From an uncultured Eubacteriales bacterium (GTDB lineage: Bacteria > Bacillota > Clostridia > Oscillospirales > Acutalibacteraceae), in the NCBI GenBank assembly GCA_934491515.1, contig CAKSTF010000005.1, positions 25,141 through 89,140 on the forward strand: a DNA stretch of 64,000 nucleotides, written 5' to 3'. Below, one piece after another: positions 33,103-41,378 of the stretch. The notes under the pieces are model-generated. The model worked only from the letters and a program-made list of their open reading frames with translations, was not told the DNA's origin and did not search any database. The translations under genes and the position numbers were made by a program. How positions within the stretch are numbered: the first letter of the stretch is position 1; every line of letters starts with the position of its first letter.

Positions 33103-33925
33103 ACTGCTTAGATCCGAATTTGCCAGACTTTTCCGCGATAAAATACTTTTAATTTCAGCACTTGTTATGTTTGTTGCCGGAACGGCGCTTCCCGTTATAC
33201 ATTATCTTGACAACCGCAACAGCGGCGCTGCGTGGACGCCCGACTCAACATTATTTACATTCGCCTTTATTCTGCCCGTATTGCTTGCCGTATTTACTTC
33301 GCTTTTTATAGGCTGTGAATACAGCGACGGTACGATGCGCAACAAACTGATTGTGGGGCACCGCAGGCACAACATATATCTTGTCAACCTTGCCGTAAGC
33401 GTCTTTGCCGGATTTATTATGAGTGCCGCCTACATTCTTCCGCACACTTTGCTTGGGTTTCTGCTGCTCGGAAAAGCGGATGCTTCAATTAAAACGATAA
33501 TACTCTACACCCTGCTTGTTTTTGCGCTTTCCGTGGCTTTCTGCGCGGTTTTTACGCTTATATCCATGCTGTGCCAAAACAAAGCCTACTCTGCCGCGGC
33601 GTGCATATTGCTGACTTTTGCACTGTTTTTTGCAGGAATAAGAATAACCTCCGCACTTAACGAACCCGAATACTATTCGGCTTATTCATTTACCGAAAAC
33701 GGCGTTACAACAAGCGAAGACGCAGCGCCCAACCCGAATTATATAGGCGGAACAAAGAGAGAGGTATATAAATTCTTAAAGGACTTTACTTCCGGCGGAC
33801 AGGTGATACAACTTGCAAATATGAAATCCGAACACCACCGTTTGCTGGCACTTTACAACGGTATTATTTTGATTACCGCAACATCCTGCGGAATTGTTGT
33901 TTTCCGCCGAAAAGACCTGCGGTGA
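33095..33925 (+). CDS. ABC-2 type permease (BcrB/lantibiotic-immunity-like)
   Basis: 276 residues from the ATG at 33095, which overlaps the ATPase stop by 8 bp. Six hydrophobic segments are visible, starting with ILLISALVMFVAGTALPVIH, with a large extracytoplasmic region near residues 190-245. In intact loci an RR, HK, ATPase and such a permease form a peptide-antibiotic sensing and detoxification unit. Here the partner ATPase lacks Walker A and the kinase is frameshifted, so the gene is probably a remnant even though its frame is complete. Confidence 0.8.
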   Translation: MRKLLRSEFARLFRDKILLISALVMFVAGTALPVIHYLDNRNSGAAWTPDSTLFTFAFILPVLLAVFTSLFIGCEYSDGTMRNKLIVGHRRHNIYLVNLAVSVFAGFIMSAAYILPHTLLGFLLLGKADASIKTIILYTLLVFALSVAFCAVFTLISMLCQNKAYSAAACILLTFALFFAGIRITSALNEPEYYSAYSFTENGVTTSEDAAPNPNYIGGTKREVYKFLKDFTSGGQVIQLANMKSEHHRLLALYNGIILITATSCGIVVFRRKDLR

Positions 33926-33941
33926 TATAACGGAGATTTAT

Positions 33942-34861
33942 ATGAAATTTTGTTGTGTTTTGGTTATATGCGCTCTTGCCGCCTGCATTTTTTTGCTGCT
34001 TTATGCCCTTTCGGTAAAAAGCGCCGTTCGGGAAATATCCTCCGAACTTGAAGAAAAACTGAATACCGACACCAACACGCAAATTTTCGTATCGTCCTGT
34101 AATAAAAGCGTGCGGCGACTTGCCGCACGAATCAACAAACAACTTGCCGCTTTAAGGCGGGAGCGCCTGCGGCTTTGCAACGGAGACGCCGAACTGAAGA
34201 CCGCGGTTACGAACATTTCTCACGACCTCAGAACGCCGCTTACCGCAATTTGCGGATATCTTGACCTTTTATCCCGGGACGCAGAACTACCCGAAAGGGC
34301 GGCGCATTACCTTAAAATTATGAAAGAACGCGCCGATACAATGCGTTCAATGACCGAAGAACTTCTTAATTACTCTGTTATTTCGGGCGCGACGGACGCC
34401 CTGCTGCCGGAAGCGGTTGTTATAAACGATGTTTTGGAGCAGAGTCTAACCGGTTTTTACGGCGTTTTTTCGGAACACGGCATTTTGCCTGTTATAACAA
34501 TTCCTGCAAAAAAACGATATGCCTTGCCGACAAAGCGGCAATTCGGCGCATCTTTGACAATATCTTAAATAACGCCGCAAAATATTCCGACGGCGACCTC
34601 AGCGTTGCGCTGACTGCCGACGGAACTATCAGATTTGAAAACAGTGCAAAAAATCTTACGCATGTTAAAACAGAGCGTCTGTTTGACCGATTTTACACAG
34701 TGAACACCGCAAGGGACGGAACGGGACTCGGTCTTTCTATAGCAAAAACCCTTACCGAAAAATCCGGCGGCAGCATAACGGCGGAATATAGTACGGGCAG
34801 ACTTACAGTGTGCGTTAAATTCCCGAAAGCAAAATGCAGAGATAAAAACAATAAGGACTGA
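33942..34861 (+). pseudogene. Sensor histidine kinase with a one-base frameshift
   Basis: The ATG at 33942 (GGAG upstream) begins a membrane anchor (MKFCCVLVICALAACIFLLL), then a linker and the H-box ISHDLRTPLTAICGYLDLL with the phosphoacceptor histidine. Near 34523 the frame breaks: TTGCCGAC where TTGGCCGAC would keep the frame. In the next frame the ATPase domain continues with RRIFDNILNNAAKYS (N box), FDRFYTVN and GTGLGLSIAKTL (G box) to the stop at 34861. The kinase has only one membrane segment, like intramembrane-sensing kinases paired with ABC transporters. Confidence 0.82.
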
Positions 34862-34867
34862 TTGAAA

Positions 34868-35539
34868 ATGCAGAAAACACACAAACAAGATATATTACTA
34901 TGCACGGGACTGTTTGCGGCGTTTGCACTATGGACGGCTGCCGTATCGTTTGTCGATGTCCGCGCGATAGGGCCAAGAGGTTCATCCGTGGGATTTGGCG
35001 CGCTTAACGGTTATATACATTCCCTTTTCGGCGTAAATATGACGCTTTACACCGTCACCGACTGGTTAGGTCTTATTCCCGTGACTTTTATGTTCGGCTT
35101 TGCGGTTTTAGGACTAGTACAGCTGATAAAAAGAAAAAGTATCGCGCGGGTAGACGGCGATATCCTTTTACTCGGCGCTTTTTATATTATTCTGACGGCG
35201 TTTTATCTTTTATTTGAAAAATATGCCGTAAATTACCGTCCTGTGCTTATAGACGGCTTTCTTGAAGCCTCCTACCCCTCATCTACAACTTTGCTTGTAC
35301 TGTGCGTGATTCCCACGGCGATATTGCAGTTTCGCACCCGAATAAAGAGCAGAACATTAGTGACGGTAACTGCCGCATTGCTTTCGGTCTTTGCCGTTTT
35401 TATGACGTTAGGCAGGCTTGTTTCCGGAGTGCACTGGTTTACGGATATTATAGGCGGCGCACTGCTGAGCGCGGCGCTTACATCGCTTTACCGTTTATCG
35501 GTAAACGCCGCAAACCGAAAAAAATCAAATAAAGAATAA
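34868..35539 (+). CDS. PAP2-family membrane phosphatase, variant PSST motif
   Basis: 223 residues with five or six hydrophobic segments. The phosphatase motifs are KYAVNYRPV (motif 1), YPSSTTLL (motif 2, where most family members have PSGH) and GRLVSGVHWFTDIIGG (motif 3 with the nucleophile-side histidine). The loss of the motif 2 histidine is seen in this clostridial subfamily as far as I recall, so activity is uncertain. The ATG at 34868 is used; a TTG at 34862 is an alternative. It lies 6 nt after the broken kinase gene. Confidence 0.8.
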   Translation: MQKTHKQDILLCTGLFAAFALWTAAVSFVDVRAIGPRGSSVGFGALNGYIHSLFGVNMTLYTVTDWLGLIPVTFMFGFAVLGLVQLIKRKSIARVDGDILLLGAFYIILTAFYLLFEKYAVNYRPVLIDGFLEASYPSSTTLLVLCVIPTAILQFRTRIKSRTLVTVTAALLSVFAVFMTLGRLVSGVHWFTDIIGGALLSAALTSLYRLSVNAANRKKSNKE

Positions 35540-35571
35540 ATAAAAAACAGCAAGAGCAAAAGGCAGAAGAG

Positions 35572-35599
35572 AAAAAACCGTCCCACGGGACGGTTTTTT
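35572..35599. terminator. Bidirectional terminator between PAP2 gene and tRNA-Gly
   Basis: ACCGTCCC and GGGACGGT pair with A6 on the left and T6 on the right. Confidence 0.88.
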
Positions 35600-35642
35600 A
35601 TTAAATATAATTGCCGCAGACGGTACAAAGTCTGCGGCAAAT

Positions 35643-35716
35643 TGGAGCAGGCAACGGGAATCGAACCCGCCTCCTCAGCTTGGGAAGCTGATGTTCTACC
35701 GATGAACTATGCCTGC
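35643..35716 (-). tRNA. tRNA-Gly (CCC)
   Basis: A 74-nt cloverleaf on the minus strand: acceptor GCAGGCA/TGCCTGC, D arm GTTC/GAAC, anticodon stem TCAGC/GCTGA with loop TTCCCAA (anticodon CCC), T loop GTTCGATTCCC and a genomically encoded CCA end. It lies 13 nt after the stop of the HPr-kinase-like gene, so it may share its transcript. Confidence 0.95.
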
Positions 35717-35729
35717 ATATAAAGGAAAT

Positions 35730-36464
35730 TTAAATTCCCTTGTTTTTATATTTATCACCCGTAAGCGCTTCAAAACTTGCAATAACGGCGTTTTCGCTTA
35801 TATCGCACGAAAGTTCGAAAACGGGAACGTTTCTTATTATTGCGTCAAGCACCGAAAGAGTATCCGCTAATGCATTCTCGAAATCGGGAAGGTATATCTG
35901 CCGCATAAATGCCGATACGCTTTCCTCTTTGCTTAACGGCCTTATTTTATTATCAGTCCCCTGCTTTAAAACGCAGATTCCTTTAAGCGGCGCAGATGTG
36001 TTTCGCTGCCAGTTCTCCTTGCCCGCCCACGGGGTTCCGTAAACTGTAACGCCGTTTTTGTCGGCTGCAATTATCGGCTTGTCACCGTTTACTATCTTTA
36101 CGCTGTCGCCGAGATATTTACGCCATAATTTTATATGCGTGGATTTTCCGGTACCGCTTGGCGCCGTAAACAAGAAACCGTTGCTTAAATACGTTATCGC
36201 CGCGCCGTGAAACACCGCCCTGTTAAAGGAAGGCAAAACGCGCGCAATACTTCTGTAAATGCAAAGAAATTCCGCGTTTTGCGGGCTTGTACCCTCTAAA
36301 AGCGCGATTTCGGCGGCAATTTCCGCATCGGTACAGGAGGCGGAAATATCGGGTTCTGAAACATCGGGGATAATGTACGCCGAACACATATTTTTCACGT
36401 GTTCATACCGGCATGAAACGGACACCGTAAGCGATGCCAAAGACATACAAAACCTGATGCTCAT
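35730..36464 (-). CDS. HPr-kinase-like P-loop protein
   Basis: 244 residues. The core is FTAPSGTGKSTHIKLWRKYLG (Walker A near residue 108), then VNGDKPIIAADKNGVTVYGTPWAGKENW, which resembles the HPr kinase/PEP-carboxykinase fold, and a C-terminal region rich in small helices. The N-terminal half is unlike HprK. Such HprK-related proteins occur beside peptide-modification genes in Firmicutes, where they may phosphorylate a peptide; no such partner lies next to it here. RBS AGGGG precedes the ATG and a promoter overlaps the end of the upstream gene. Function unknown. Confidence 0.72.
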   Translation of the reverse strand: MSIRFCMSLASLTVSVSCRYEHVKNMCSAYIIPDVSEPDISASCTDAEIAAEIALLEGTSPQNAEFLCIYRSIARVLPSFNRAVFHGAAITYLSNGFLFTAPSGTGKSTHIKLWRKYLGDSVKIVNGDKPIIAADKNGVTVYGTPWAGKENWQRNTSAPLKGICVLKQGTDNKIRPLSKEESVSAFMRQIYLPDFENALADTLSVLDAIIRNVPVFELSCDISENAVIASFEALTGDKYKNKGI

Positions 36465-36493
36465 ACCAAATTACCCCTTGAATATTTTATTAG

Positions 36494-36522
36494 ATTATAC
36501 TAAAAAATCATACAAAAAGCAA
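36494..36522 (-). promoter_or_regulatory. Promoter of the HPr-kinase-like gene and tRNA-Gly
   Basis: On the minus strand TTGCTT (36522-36517), 17-bp spacer, TATAAT (36499-36494), overlapping the end of the DUF554 gene. Confidence 0.75.
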
Positions 36523-37198
36523 TAGGCAAAAAGATTGCCGGCAAAAGGTTTGCAATCTTTATTTTCGTGATTTTAAGCAGATTAAACGCCAGCACTATTA
36601 TAAGTATCGAACCGATAACCCCGATATGCGCTATTATTTCATCCGTGAGATACGGCGCCAAAAACGCTGCGGAAACCGTAATCACGCCCTCAAGCAAAAG
36701 CACGGGCAAGGCCGAAAACATAACGCCGATACCCATAGAAGAAGCAAACATTGCGGAGGTGATGGCGTCTATCATCGACTTTGAATAAAGGGTTGCGTTA
36801 TCGCCGCGCATACCCGAATTAATAGACCCTACAATAGACATAGCCCCAACGCAGAAAACCAGCGTTGCGGTTACGAATCCTTCGCCGAAATTGCTGTTGC
36901 CGCCGTTTTTTGAAAAACGCTTCTGTGCAGCGGAAGAAAGACGGTTAAGCCATTTATCTATATCTATAAGTTCGCCTATAACCGCGCCTACGCCCATTGA
37001 AAGAACTATAGTTAAAACATTTATGTTGTCGGCAATAACGCCGGAAATACCTATGTACAGGACGGTAAGCGCCATTGCGGTGTTTATTATTGAAGAAAAG
37101 CGTTCGGGCAGTCCTTTTTTAAGCAGCAGTCCCACTAAAGAGCCTGCCACGATAAGGTAAAAGTTTACCGCCGCACCGCTTAACAATACAGTTTTCAT
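36500..37198 (-). CDS. DUF554-family membrane protein
   Basis: 232 residues from the ATG at 37198 (GAGG upstream). It starts with a hydrophobic segment (SGAAVNFYLIVAGSLVGLLL) and carries the DUF554 features NTAMALTVLYIGISG, GAVIGELIDIDKWLNRL, FVTATLVFCVGAMSIVGSI and the GDNATLYSKSMIDAITSAMF loop, with about seven membrane helices. Family members are thought to be transporters or regulators, but no substrate is established. It faces away from the zinc importer operon. Confidence 0.88.
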   Translation of the reverse strand: MKTVLLSGAAVNFYLIVAGSLVGLLLKKGLPERFSSIINTAMALTVLYIGISGVIADNINVLTIVLSMGVGAVIGELIDIDKWLNRLSSAAQKRFSKNGGNSNFGEGFVTATLVFCVGAMSIVGSINSGMRGDNATLYSKSMIDAITSAMFASSMGIGVMFSALPVLLLEGVITVSAAFLAPYLTDEIIAHIGVIGSILIIVLAFNLLKITKIKIANLLPAIFLPIAFCMIF

Positions 37199-37232
37199 AA
37201 TTTTTGGCCTCGTAGAATTATTTCCACACGAT

Positions 37233-37261
37233 AATATAACACACAAAAAAGCATAAAACAA
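37233..37261 (-). promoter_or_regulatory. Promoter of the DUF554 gene
   Basis: On the minus strand TTGTTT (37261-37256), 17-bp spacer, TATATT (37238-37233). Confidence 0.7.
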
Positions 37262-37297
37262 GACTGTTTTAGACAAAAACAAAGCAATCCGGCATTG

Positions 37298-37326
37298 TTG
37301 ACTTTGAAGCGTTTTGGCGGTATAAT
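37298..37326 (+). promoter_or_regulatory. Promoter of the zinc importer, placing the start at the ATG
   Basis: TTGACT (37298-37303), 17-bp spacer, TATAAT (37321-37326). Only six bases separate the -10 box from the ATG at 37333, so the transcript would begin at or within a base or two of the start codon, with no ribosome site. Confidence 0.85.
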
Positions 37327-37332
37327 TTTATT

Positions 37333-38292
37333 ATGAAAAAATTACTTTGTGCCGCGTTTGCGGTTTTGTTTTTGCTGTCGGCCTGCGGCTGCGGCAAAGC
37401 AGTTTCAAAAAAGGCGCGCGTAAGCATTACGGCAACAACCTTTCCCGTATATGACCTTGCGCGCGAAATAATAGGGAACGCCGACGGCGTATCACTTACA
37501 CTGCTTTTAAAAAGCGGTGCGGATCCGCATAATTTTCAGCCGACTGCGGCTGATATGGTAACGATTGCTTCAAGCGATATATTTATATATATCGGCGGCG
37601 AGTCCGATGCATGGGCGGAAGATACGCTTAAAACCGTTGCCGGCGAAAACGTGGCAGCGGTGAATTTAACCGACCGTTTGGGCGGCCTTGTAAAAAAAGA
37701 AGAGCACAGCGAGGGTATGCAGGAAGAACATTCTTCAGAAGAACACAAGGAAGAGGAAAACGATGAACATATCTGGCTTTCCCTTAAAAACGCCGCCGCG
37801 ATGTGCGATATAATATGCGATGAGTTATGCTGCGCCGACCCCAACCTTGCCGAACACTACCGCACGCAGAACGAATCCTTTAAAAAACGCCTTTCGGAAC
37901 TTGACGGCGAATACGAAAACGCCGTAAAATCCGCCGCGCGCGACACCCTTATTTTTGCCGACCGTTTTCCGTTTTTATATCTATTAAGCGATTACTCTCT
38001 GAATTTTTATGCCGCTTTCCCCGGCTGCTCGGCGGAAAGCGAAGCAAGTTTTAAAACCGTGACTTTCTTAGCGCAAAAAGCGGACGAACTCGGTATATCG
38101 CACATATTGATAATTGACGGTTCAAACGGCAAAATTGCCGAAACGGTAATAGAAAACACAAAACGCAAAAACGCAAAGATACTGCGGCTTGATTCCATGC
38201 AGTCTGTATCGCTTAAAGATTCCGAAAACGGAGTTACCTACCTTTCGGTGATGCAAAAAAATCTTTCCGTTCTAAAGGAGGCACTGTCTTGA
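37333..38292 (+). CDS. Zinc/manganese ABC transporter binding lipoprotein (ZnuA/AdcA type)
   Basis: 319 residues of the cluster A-I metal-binding family. A lipoprotein signal (MKKLLCAAFAVLFLLSAC, C17) fixes the start although no ribosome site exists. Metal ligands are visible as GADPHNFQP, a Glu/His-rich loop (about 115-140, EEHSEGMQEEHSSEEH) followed by DEHIWLSL, and the late IDGSN segment. A His-rich loop is typical of zinc-specific members. It captures zinc outside the membrane for the ATPase and permease encoded next. The stop overlaps the ATPase start. Confidence 0.93.
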   Translation: MKKLLCAAFAVLFLLSACGCGKAVSKKARVSITATTFPVYDLAREIIGNADGVSLTLLLKSGADPHNFQPTAADMVTIASSDIFIYIGGESDAWAEDTLKTVAGENVAAVNLTDRLGGLVKKEEHSEGMQEEHSSEEHKEEENDEHIWLSLKNAAAMCDIICDELCCADPNLAEHYRTQNESFKKRLSELDGEYENAVKSAARDTLIFADRFPFLYLLSDYSLNFYAAFPGCSAESEASFKTVTFLAQKADELGISHILIIDGSNGKIAETVIENTKRKNAKILRLDSMQSVSLKDSENGVTYLSVMQKNLSVLKEALS

Positions 38293-39011
38293 CGGCACAA
38301 CTTGTATGTAAGAACCTGTCGCCGGGTTACGATTCAAAATCAATAGTAGAAAATATAAATTTTTCCGTTAACAGCGGCGATTACCTGTTTATCGTGGGTG
38401 AAAACGGTTCCGGCAAGAGCACCCTTATGAAAACTGTTTTAGGGCTTCAGCCCCCCGTATCCGGAGAGGTCGTTTTCGGGAATGGCATTTCAAAAAATCA
38501 AATAGGCTACCTGCCGCAACAATCGGATTTTCAAAAAGACTTTCCCGCAAGCGTTAAAGAAATCATCATTTCGGGTTGCTGCGGAAGAATGGGCAGCAAG
38601 CCGTTTTACGGAAAAACGGAAAAACAGCGTGCCGAAAAAGCAGCAGAAAGACTCGGAATTAAAGACCTTTACGGAAAATGCTACCGTGAACTTTCCGGCG
38701 GTCAGCAGCAGCGCGTGCTTTTGGCGCGTGCGCTTTGTGCCGCCGATAAAATGCTGCTTTTGGACGAGCCGGTATCCGGTCTTGACCCGAAAGCCGCGGC
38801 AGATATGTACGAATCGGTTGAAAAACTGAACCGCAAATATAAGATGACGGTTATTATGATATCGCACGACCTTAACGCGGCGGCAATATATGCCACGCAT
38901 ATACTTCACATAGGGAAAAATGTGTTTTTCGGCACAAAAGACGAATATATGAACACGCATGACTGTGCTTTTAAGCACAAACACACAAAGGGAGGCGCAG
39001 AACCACTATGA
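38289..39011 (+). CDS. Zinc/manganese ABC transporter ATP-binding protein
   Basis: 240 residues. Walker A GENGSGKST, Q-loop IGYLPQQSDF, signature LSGGQQQRVLLARAL, Walker B MLLLDEPVSGLDP and H-loop MISHDL. The start codon is TTG at 38289, fixed by AAAGGAGG at 38274-38281 and by overlap with the binding-protein stop. The next gene overlaps its stop (ATGA). It powers metal uptake. Confidence 0.95.
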   Translation: MTAQLVCKNLSPGYDSKSIVENINFSVNSGDYLFIVGENGSGKSTLMKTVLGLQPPVSGEVVFGNGISKNQIGYLPQQSDFQKDFPASVKEIIISGCCGRMGSKPFYGKTEKQRAEKAAERLGIKDLYGKCYRELSGGQQQRVLLARALCAADKMLLLDEPVSGLDPKAAADMYESVEKLNRKYKMTVIMISHDLNAAAIYATHILHIGKNVFFGTKDEYMNTHDCAFKHKHTKGGAEPL

Positions 39012-39841
39012 TTGAAAACCTTGCGGAATACCTTGCCTTTCCCTTTATTCAAAACGCACTTATTGCCGGCACGCTGATTTCCCTTTGTTCGTCGCTTCTC
39101 GGCGTAACGCTTGTGCTGAAAAGGCTTTCGTTTATAGGCGACGGACTTTCCCACGTGGCGTTCGGCGCCATGAGCATAGCGGCGGTTTTAAAATTCACTA
39201 ACGATATGCCGCTTACGCTCGGAATAACCGTTATATGCGCCGTTCTTATATTAAAGGGCGGACAAAAAAAGAAAATAAAGGGCGATGCTGCGATTGCTAC
39301 CGTATCGGTAACGGCTCTTGCGGCGGGATACCTTATTATGAACATTTTTGCGCCCACTTCAAATGTTTCGGGCGATGTTTGCAGCACGCTTTTCGGGTCT
39401 ACCCTTATTTTAACCCTTACAAAAGCCGAAGTGATAATTTGCGCCGTTCTTTCCTTTGCCGTTTTGGCGCTTTTTATAGTATTTTATAACAAAATATTTG
39501 CGGTAACGTTTGACGAAAGTTTTGCCCTTGCAACGGGAATAAGGGCTAATCTTTACAACCTGCTTATAGCGGTCGTTACCGCCGTTATAATCGTGCTTGC
39601 CATGAATCTTGTAGGTTCGCTGCTTATATCCGCACTTGTTGTATTTCCGGCACTTTCCGCAATGCGGGTGTTTAAAAGTTTTAAATCGGTAACCGTTTGT
39701 TCGGCAATACTTTCGGTTGCGTGTTCGGTGCTCGGAATAATAATTTCAATTATTGCCGGAACGCCTGTGGGCGCCACTATTGTGGGCGTGAACGCCGCGG
39801 CTTTCGCCGTGTTCTGCGCCGTAGGGTTTGTAAAATTTTAA
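39008..39841 (+). CDS. Zinc/manganese ABC transporter permease
   Basis: 277 residues of the ABC-3 family: FIQNALIAGTLISLCSSLLG, RLSFIGDGLSHVAFGAM (conserved loop), the TFDESFALATGIRANLYNLL segment and about eight helices. It completes the three-gene metal importer started at 37333. GGGAGG lies 13 nt before the ATG that overlaps the ATPase stop. Confidence 0.95.
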   Translation: MIENLAEYLAFPFIQNALIAGTLISLCSSLLGVTLVLKRLSFIGDGLSHVAFGAMSIAAVLKFTNDMPLTLGITVICAVLILKGGQKKKIKGDAAIATVSVTALAAGYLIMNIFAPTSNVSGDVCSTLFGSTLILTLTKAEVIICAVLSFAVLALFIVFYNKIFAVTFDESFALATGIRANLYNLLIAVVTAVIIVLAMNLVGSLLISALVVFPALSAMRVFKSFKSVTVCSAILSVACSVLGIIISIIAGTPVGATIVGVNAAAFAVFCAVGFVKF

Positions 39842-39853
39842 ATTTGCACAGAT

Positions 39854-39886
39854 AAAGGCTCTGCTTTTAAAGCAGAGCCTTTTTAT
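39854..39886. terminator. Bidirectional terminator
   Basis: AAGGCTCTGCTTT and AAAGCAGAGCCTT form a long stem followed by T5; it ends the zinc importer (+) and faces the PAP2 gene (-). Confidence 0.85.
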
Positions 39887-40432
39887 TTATATATCTTTTT
39901 TTCTGTTTCCGATTTTTAAATATAATTTATCGGTAAGGTGTTTTGCAAAAAAGGTTATCGCCGTCGCCAATATAAGCGCTGCCAGAACGTCACTCGGATA
40001 GTGCATATAAAGGTATATCCTTGAAAGTGCCACAAGGCCCGCAATAACAAGCGCCGCCGTTCCCCATTTTTTATTGTAAAGGAAAATCGAAAGCGCCGCC
40101 TCCGTTGTTACAAGCGTATGCCCCGAAGGAAATGATGAATCGTGCGGCTTGCCCACTATAAGTTCTATCGCGGGATTAAGGTCGTAAGGTCTTATCCTGC
40201 CTACAATCCCCTTTATTGCAAGATTGCCTATAATAAAGCCCATTGCCATCGCTATCGCGGCAGTAACGCCTATGCGCCTTGTCTTTTTAAAGATAAGCAG
40301 CATAACAGCAAGCGCAATGCAGAAAATTCCGCCGTCGCCCAAATGCGTAACAGTGCCGAAAAGTAAATCAAGCGCCCTGCAGGACAGATTGTTTCTTATA
40401 TAGTCAAGAATCCCCAGCTCAAAACCGTTCAT
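39887..40432 (-). CDS. PAP2-family undecaprenyl-pyrophosphate phosphatase-like protein
   Basis: 181 residues, five or six membrane helices, and all three acid-phosphatase motifs: KGIVGRIRP, FPSGHT and SRIYLYMHYPSD. This fits BcrC/PgpB-type enzymes that dephosphorylate undecaprenyl pyrophosphate for cell-wall recycling; phosphatidylglycerol phosphate is another possible substrate. It begins 3 nt after the phosphoribosyltransferase stop at the end of the alaS operon. A basic C-terminus (KIGNRKKD) would sit in the cytoplasm. Confidence 0.9.
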   Translation of the reverse strand: MNGFELGILDYIRNNLSCRALDLLFGTVTHLGDGGIFCIALAVMLLIFKKTRRIGVTAAIAMAMGFIIGNLAIKGIVGRIRPYDLNPAIELIVGKPHDSSFPSGHTLVTTEAALSIFLYNKKWGTAALVIAGLVALSRIYLYMHYPSDVLAALILATAITFFAKHLTDKLYLKIGNRKKDI

Positions 40433-40435
40433 ACT

Positions 40436-40975
40436 TTACTTAAAGAAAAGCGGAAGATTGCCGAGAACTATAATATCATGGCGTTCCGCCGCGTCGCCCT
40501 CTGCAAGGAAGGCAACCGTTGCCGCTTCAATGCCGCCTGCTTCGCTTACTATTTTTCTTACAGCCGAAAGCGATTCGCCGGTGCTTACAACGTCGTCCAC
40601 GATAAGAACGCGCTTGCCCTTTATTGCCTGTACCTCGGTTTCGCCCAGATATAAATGCTGTTCTTTTTGGGTGGTTATTGATTCAACCGACGCCTCGATC
40701 GGGTTGCGCATATAAACTTTAAGCCCCTTGCGCGCCACAACATAAGGCTTGCCGGACTGCCTTGCCATTTCGTATGCTATCGGAATGGATTTTGCTTCCG
40801 GCGTCAGTATAACGTCAAATTCAGGTGCTTTTTTAAGAAGTTCTTCGGAACCTTTAATTGTAAGTTCCACATCGCCGAAAATAATAAATGCGGCGATATC
40901 AAGTTTGTCGCTTACGGGAAACTTTTCAAGTTTTCTTTCAAGACCTGCAATTTTCATAGTATAGTATTCGGACAT
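40436..40975 (-). CDS. Adenine/xanthine-type phosphoribosyltransferase
   Basis: 179 residues of the type I phosphoribosyltransferase fold with the PRPP loop RVLIVDDVVSTGES near residues 122-135 and VARKGLKVYM upstream. It converts a purine base and PRPP to the nucleotide. The N-terminal region (LERKLEKFPVSDKLDIAAF) is unlike classical Apt, so the base could be adenine, xanthine or guanine; family members are often annotated as adenine phosphoribosyltransferases. It lies between the HIT-protein and PAP2 genes. Confidence 0.88.
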   Translation of the reverse strand: MSEYYTMKIAGLERKLEKFPVSDKLDIAAFIIFGDVELTIKGSEELLKKAPEFDVILTPEAKSIPIAYEMARQSGKPYVVARKGLKVYMRNPIEASVESITTQKEQHLYLGETEVQAIKGKRVLIVDDVVSTGESLSAVRKIVSEAGGIEAATVAFLAEGDAAERHDIIVLGNLPLFFK

Positions 40976-41013
40976 TTATATATACTTCCTTTCAAAATCT
41001 GAGTGTTGCGTTC

Positions 41014-41355
41014 TCAGCCCGGAGGCCACTGTAAATTCCTGCGTGCAAGAAGATGAAAATGAATGTGGTCCACAGTCTGACCGCCCTGCTCGCCGCAGTT
41101 GTTTACAACACGAAAACCTTTTTCAAGATTGTTTTCCTTTGCTATTTTTGCAATCGCTTCAAAAACGTGCGCCGCAAGCGCGCTGTTTTCGGGAGTTATC
41201 TCCGCCGCCGATTTTATATGCGTTTTAGGCACTACCACCGCATGAAACGGCGCCTGCGGATTTATGTCTGCAAAAGCGTAAACAAACTCGTCCTCATAAA
41301 TCTTGGTGCTTGGAATTTCGCCTGCGATTATTTTACAAAAAAGACAATCGTTCAT
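41014..41355 (-). CDS. HIT-family (HINT) nucleotide hydrolase
   Basis: 113 residues with the two zinc-type cysteines in CLFCKII at the N-terminus, DINPQAPFHAVVVPKTH and the histidine triad VDHIHFHLLARR. HINT proteins hydrolyse purine nucleoside phosphoramidates, including aminoacyl-AMP; being next to alaS makes clean-up of alanyl-AMP an attractive but unproved idea. GGAGG precedes the ATG, and it starts 23 nt after alaS. Confidence 0.95.
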   Translation of the reverse strand: MNDCLFCKIIAGEIPSTKIYEDEFVYAFADINPQAPFHAVVVPKTHIKSAAEITPENSALAAHVFEAIAKIAKENNLEKGFRVVNNCGEQGGQTVDHIHFHLLARRNLQWPPG

Positions 41356-41378
41356 TAAAATACCTCCGTTTTATCGGG

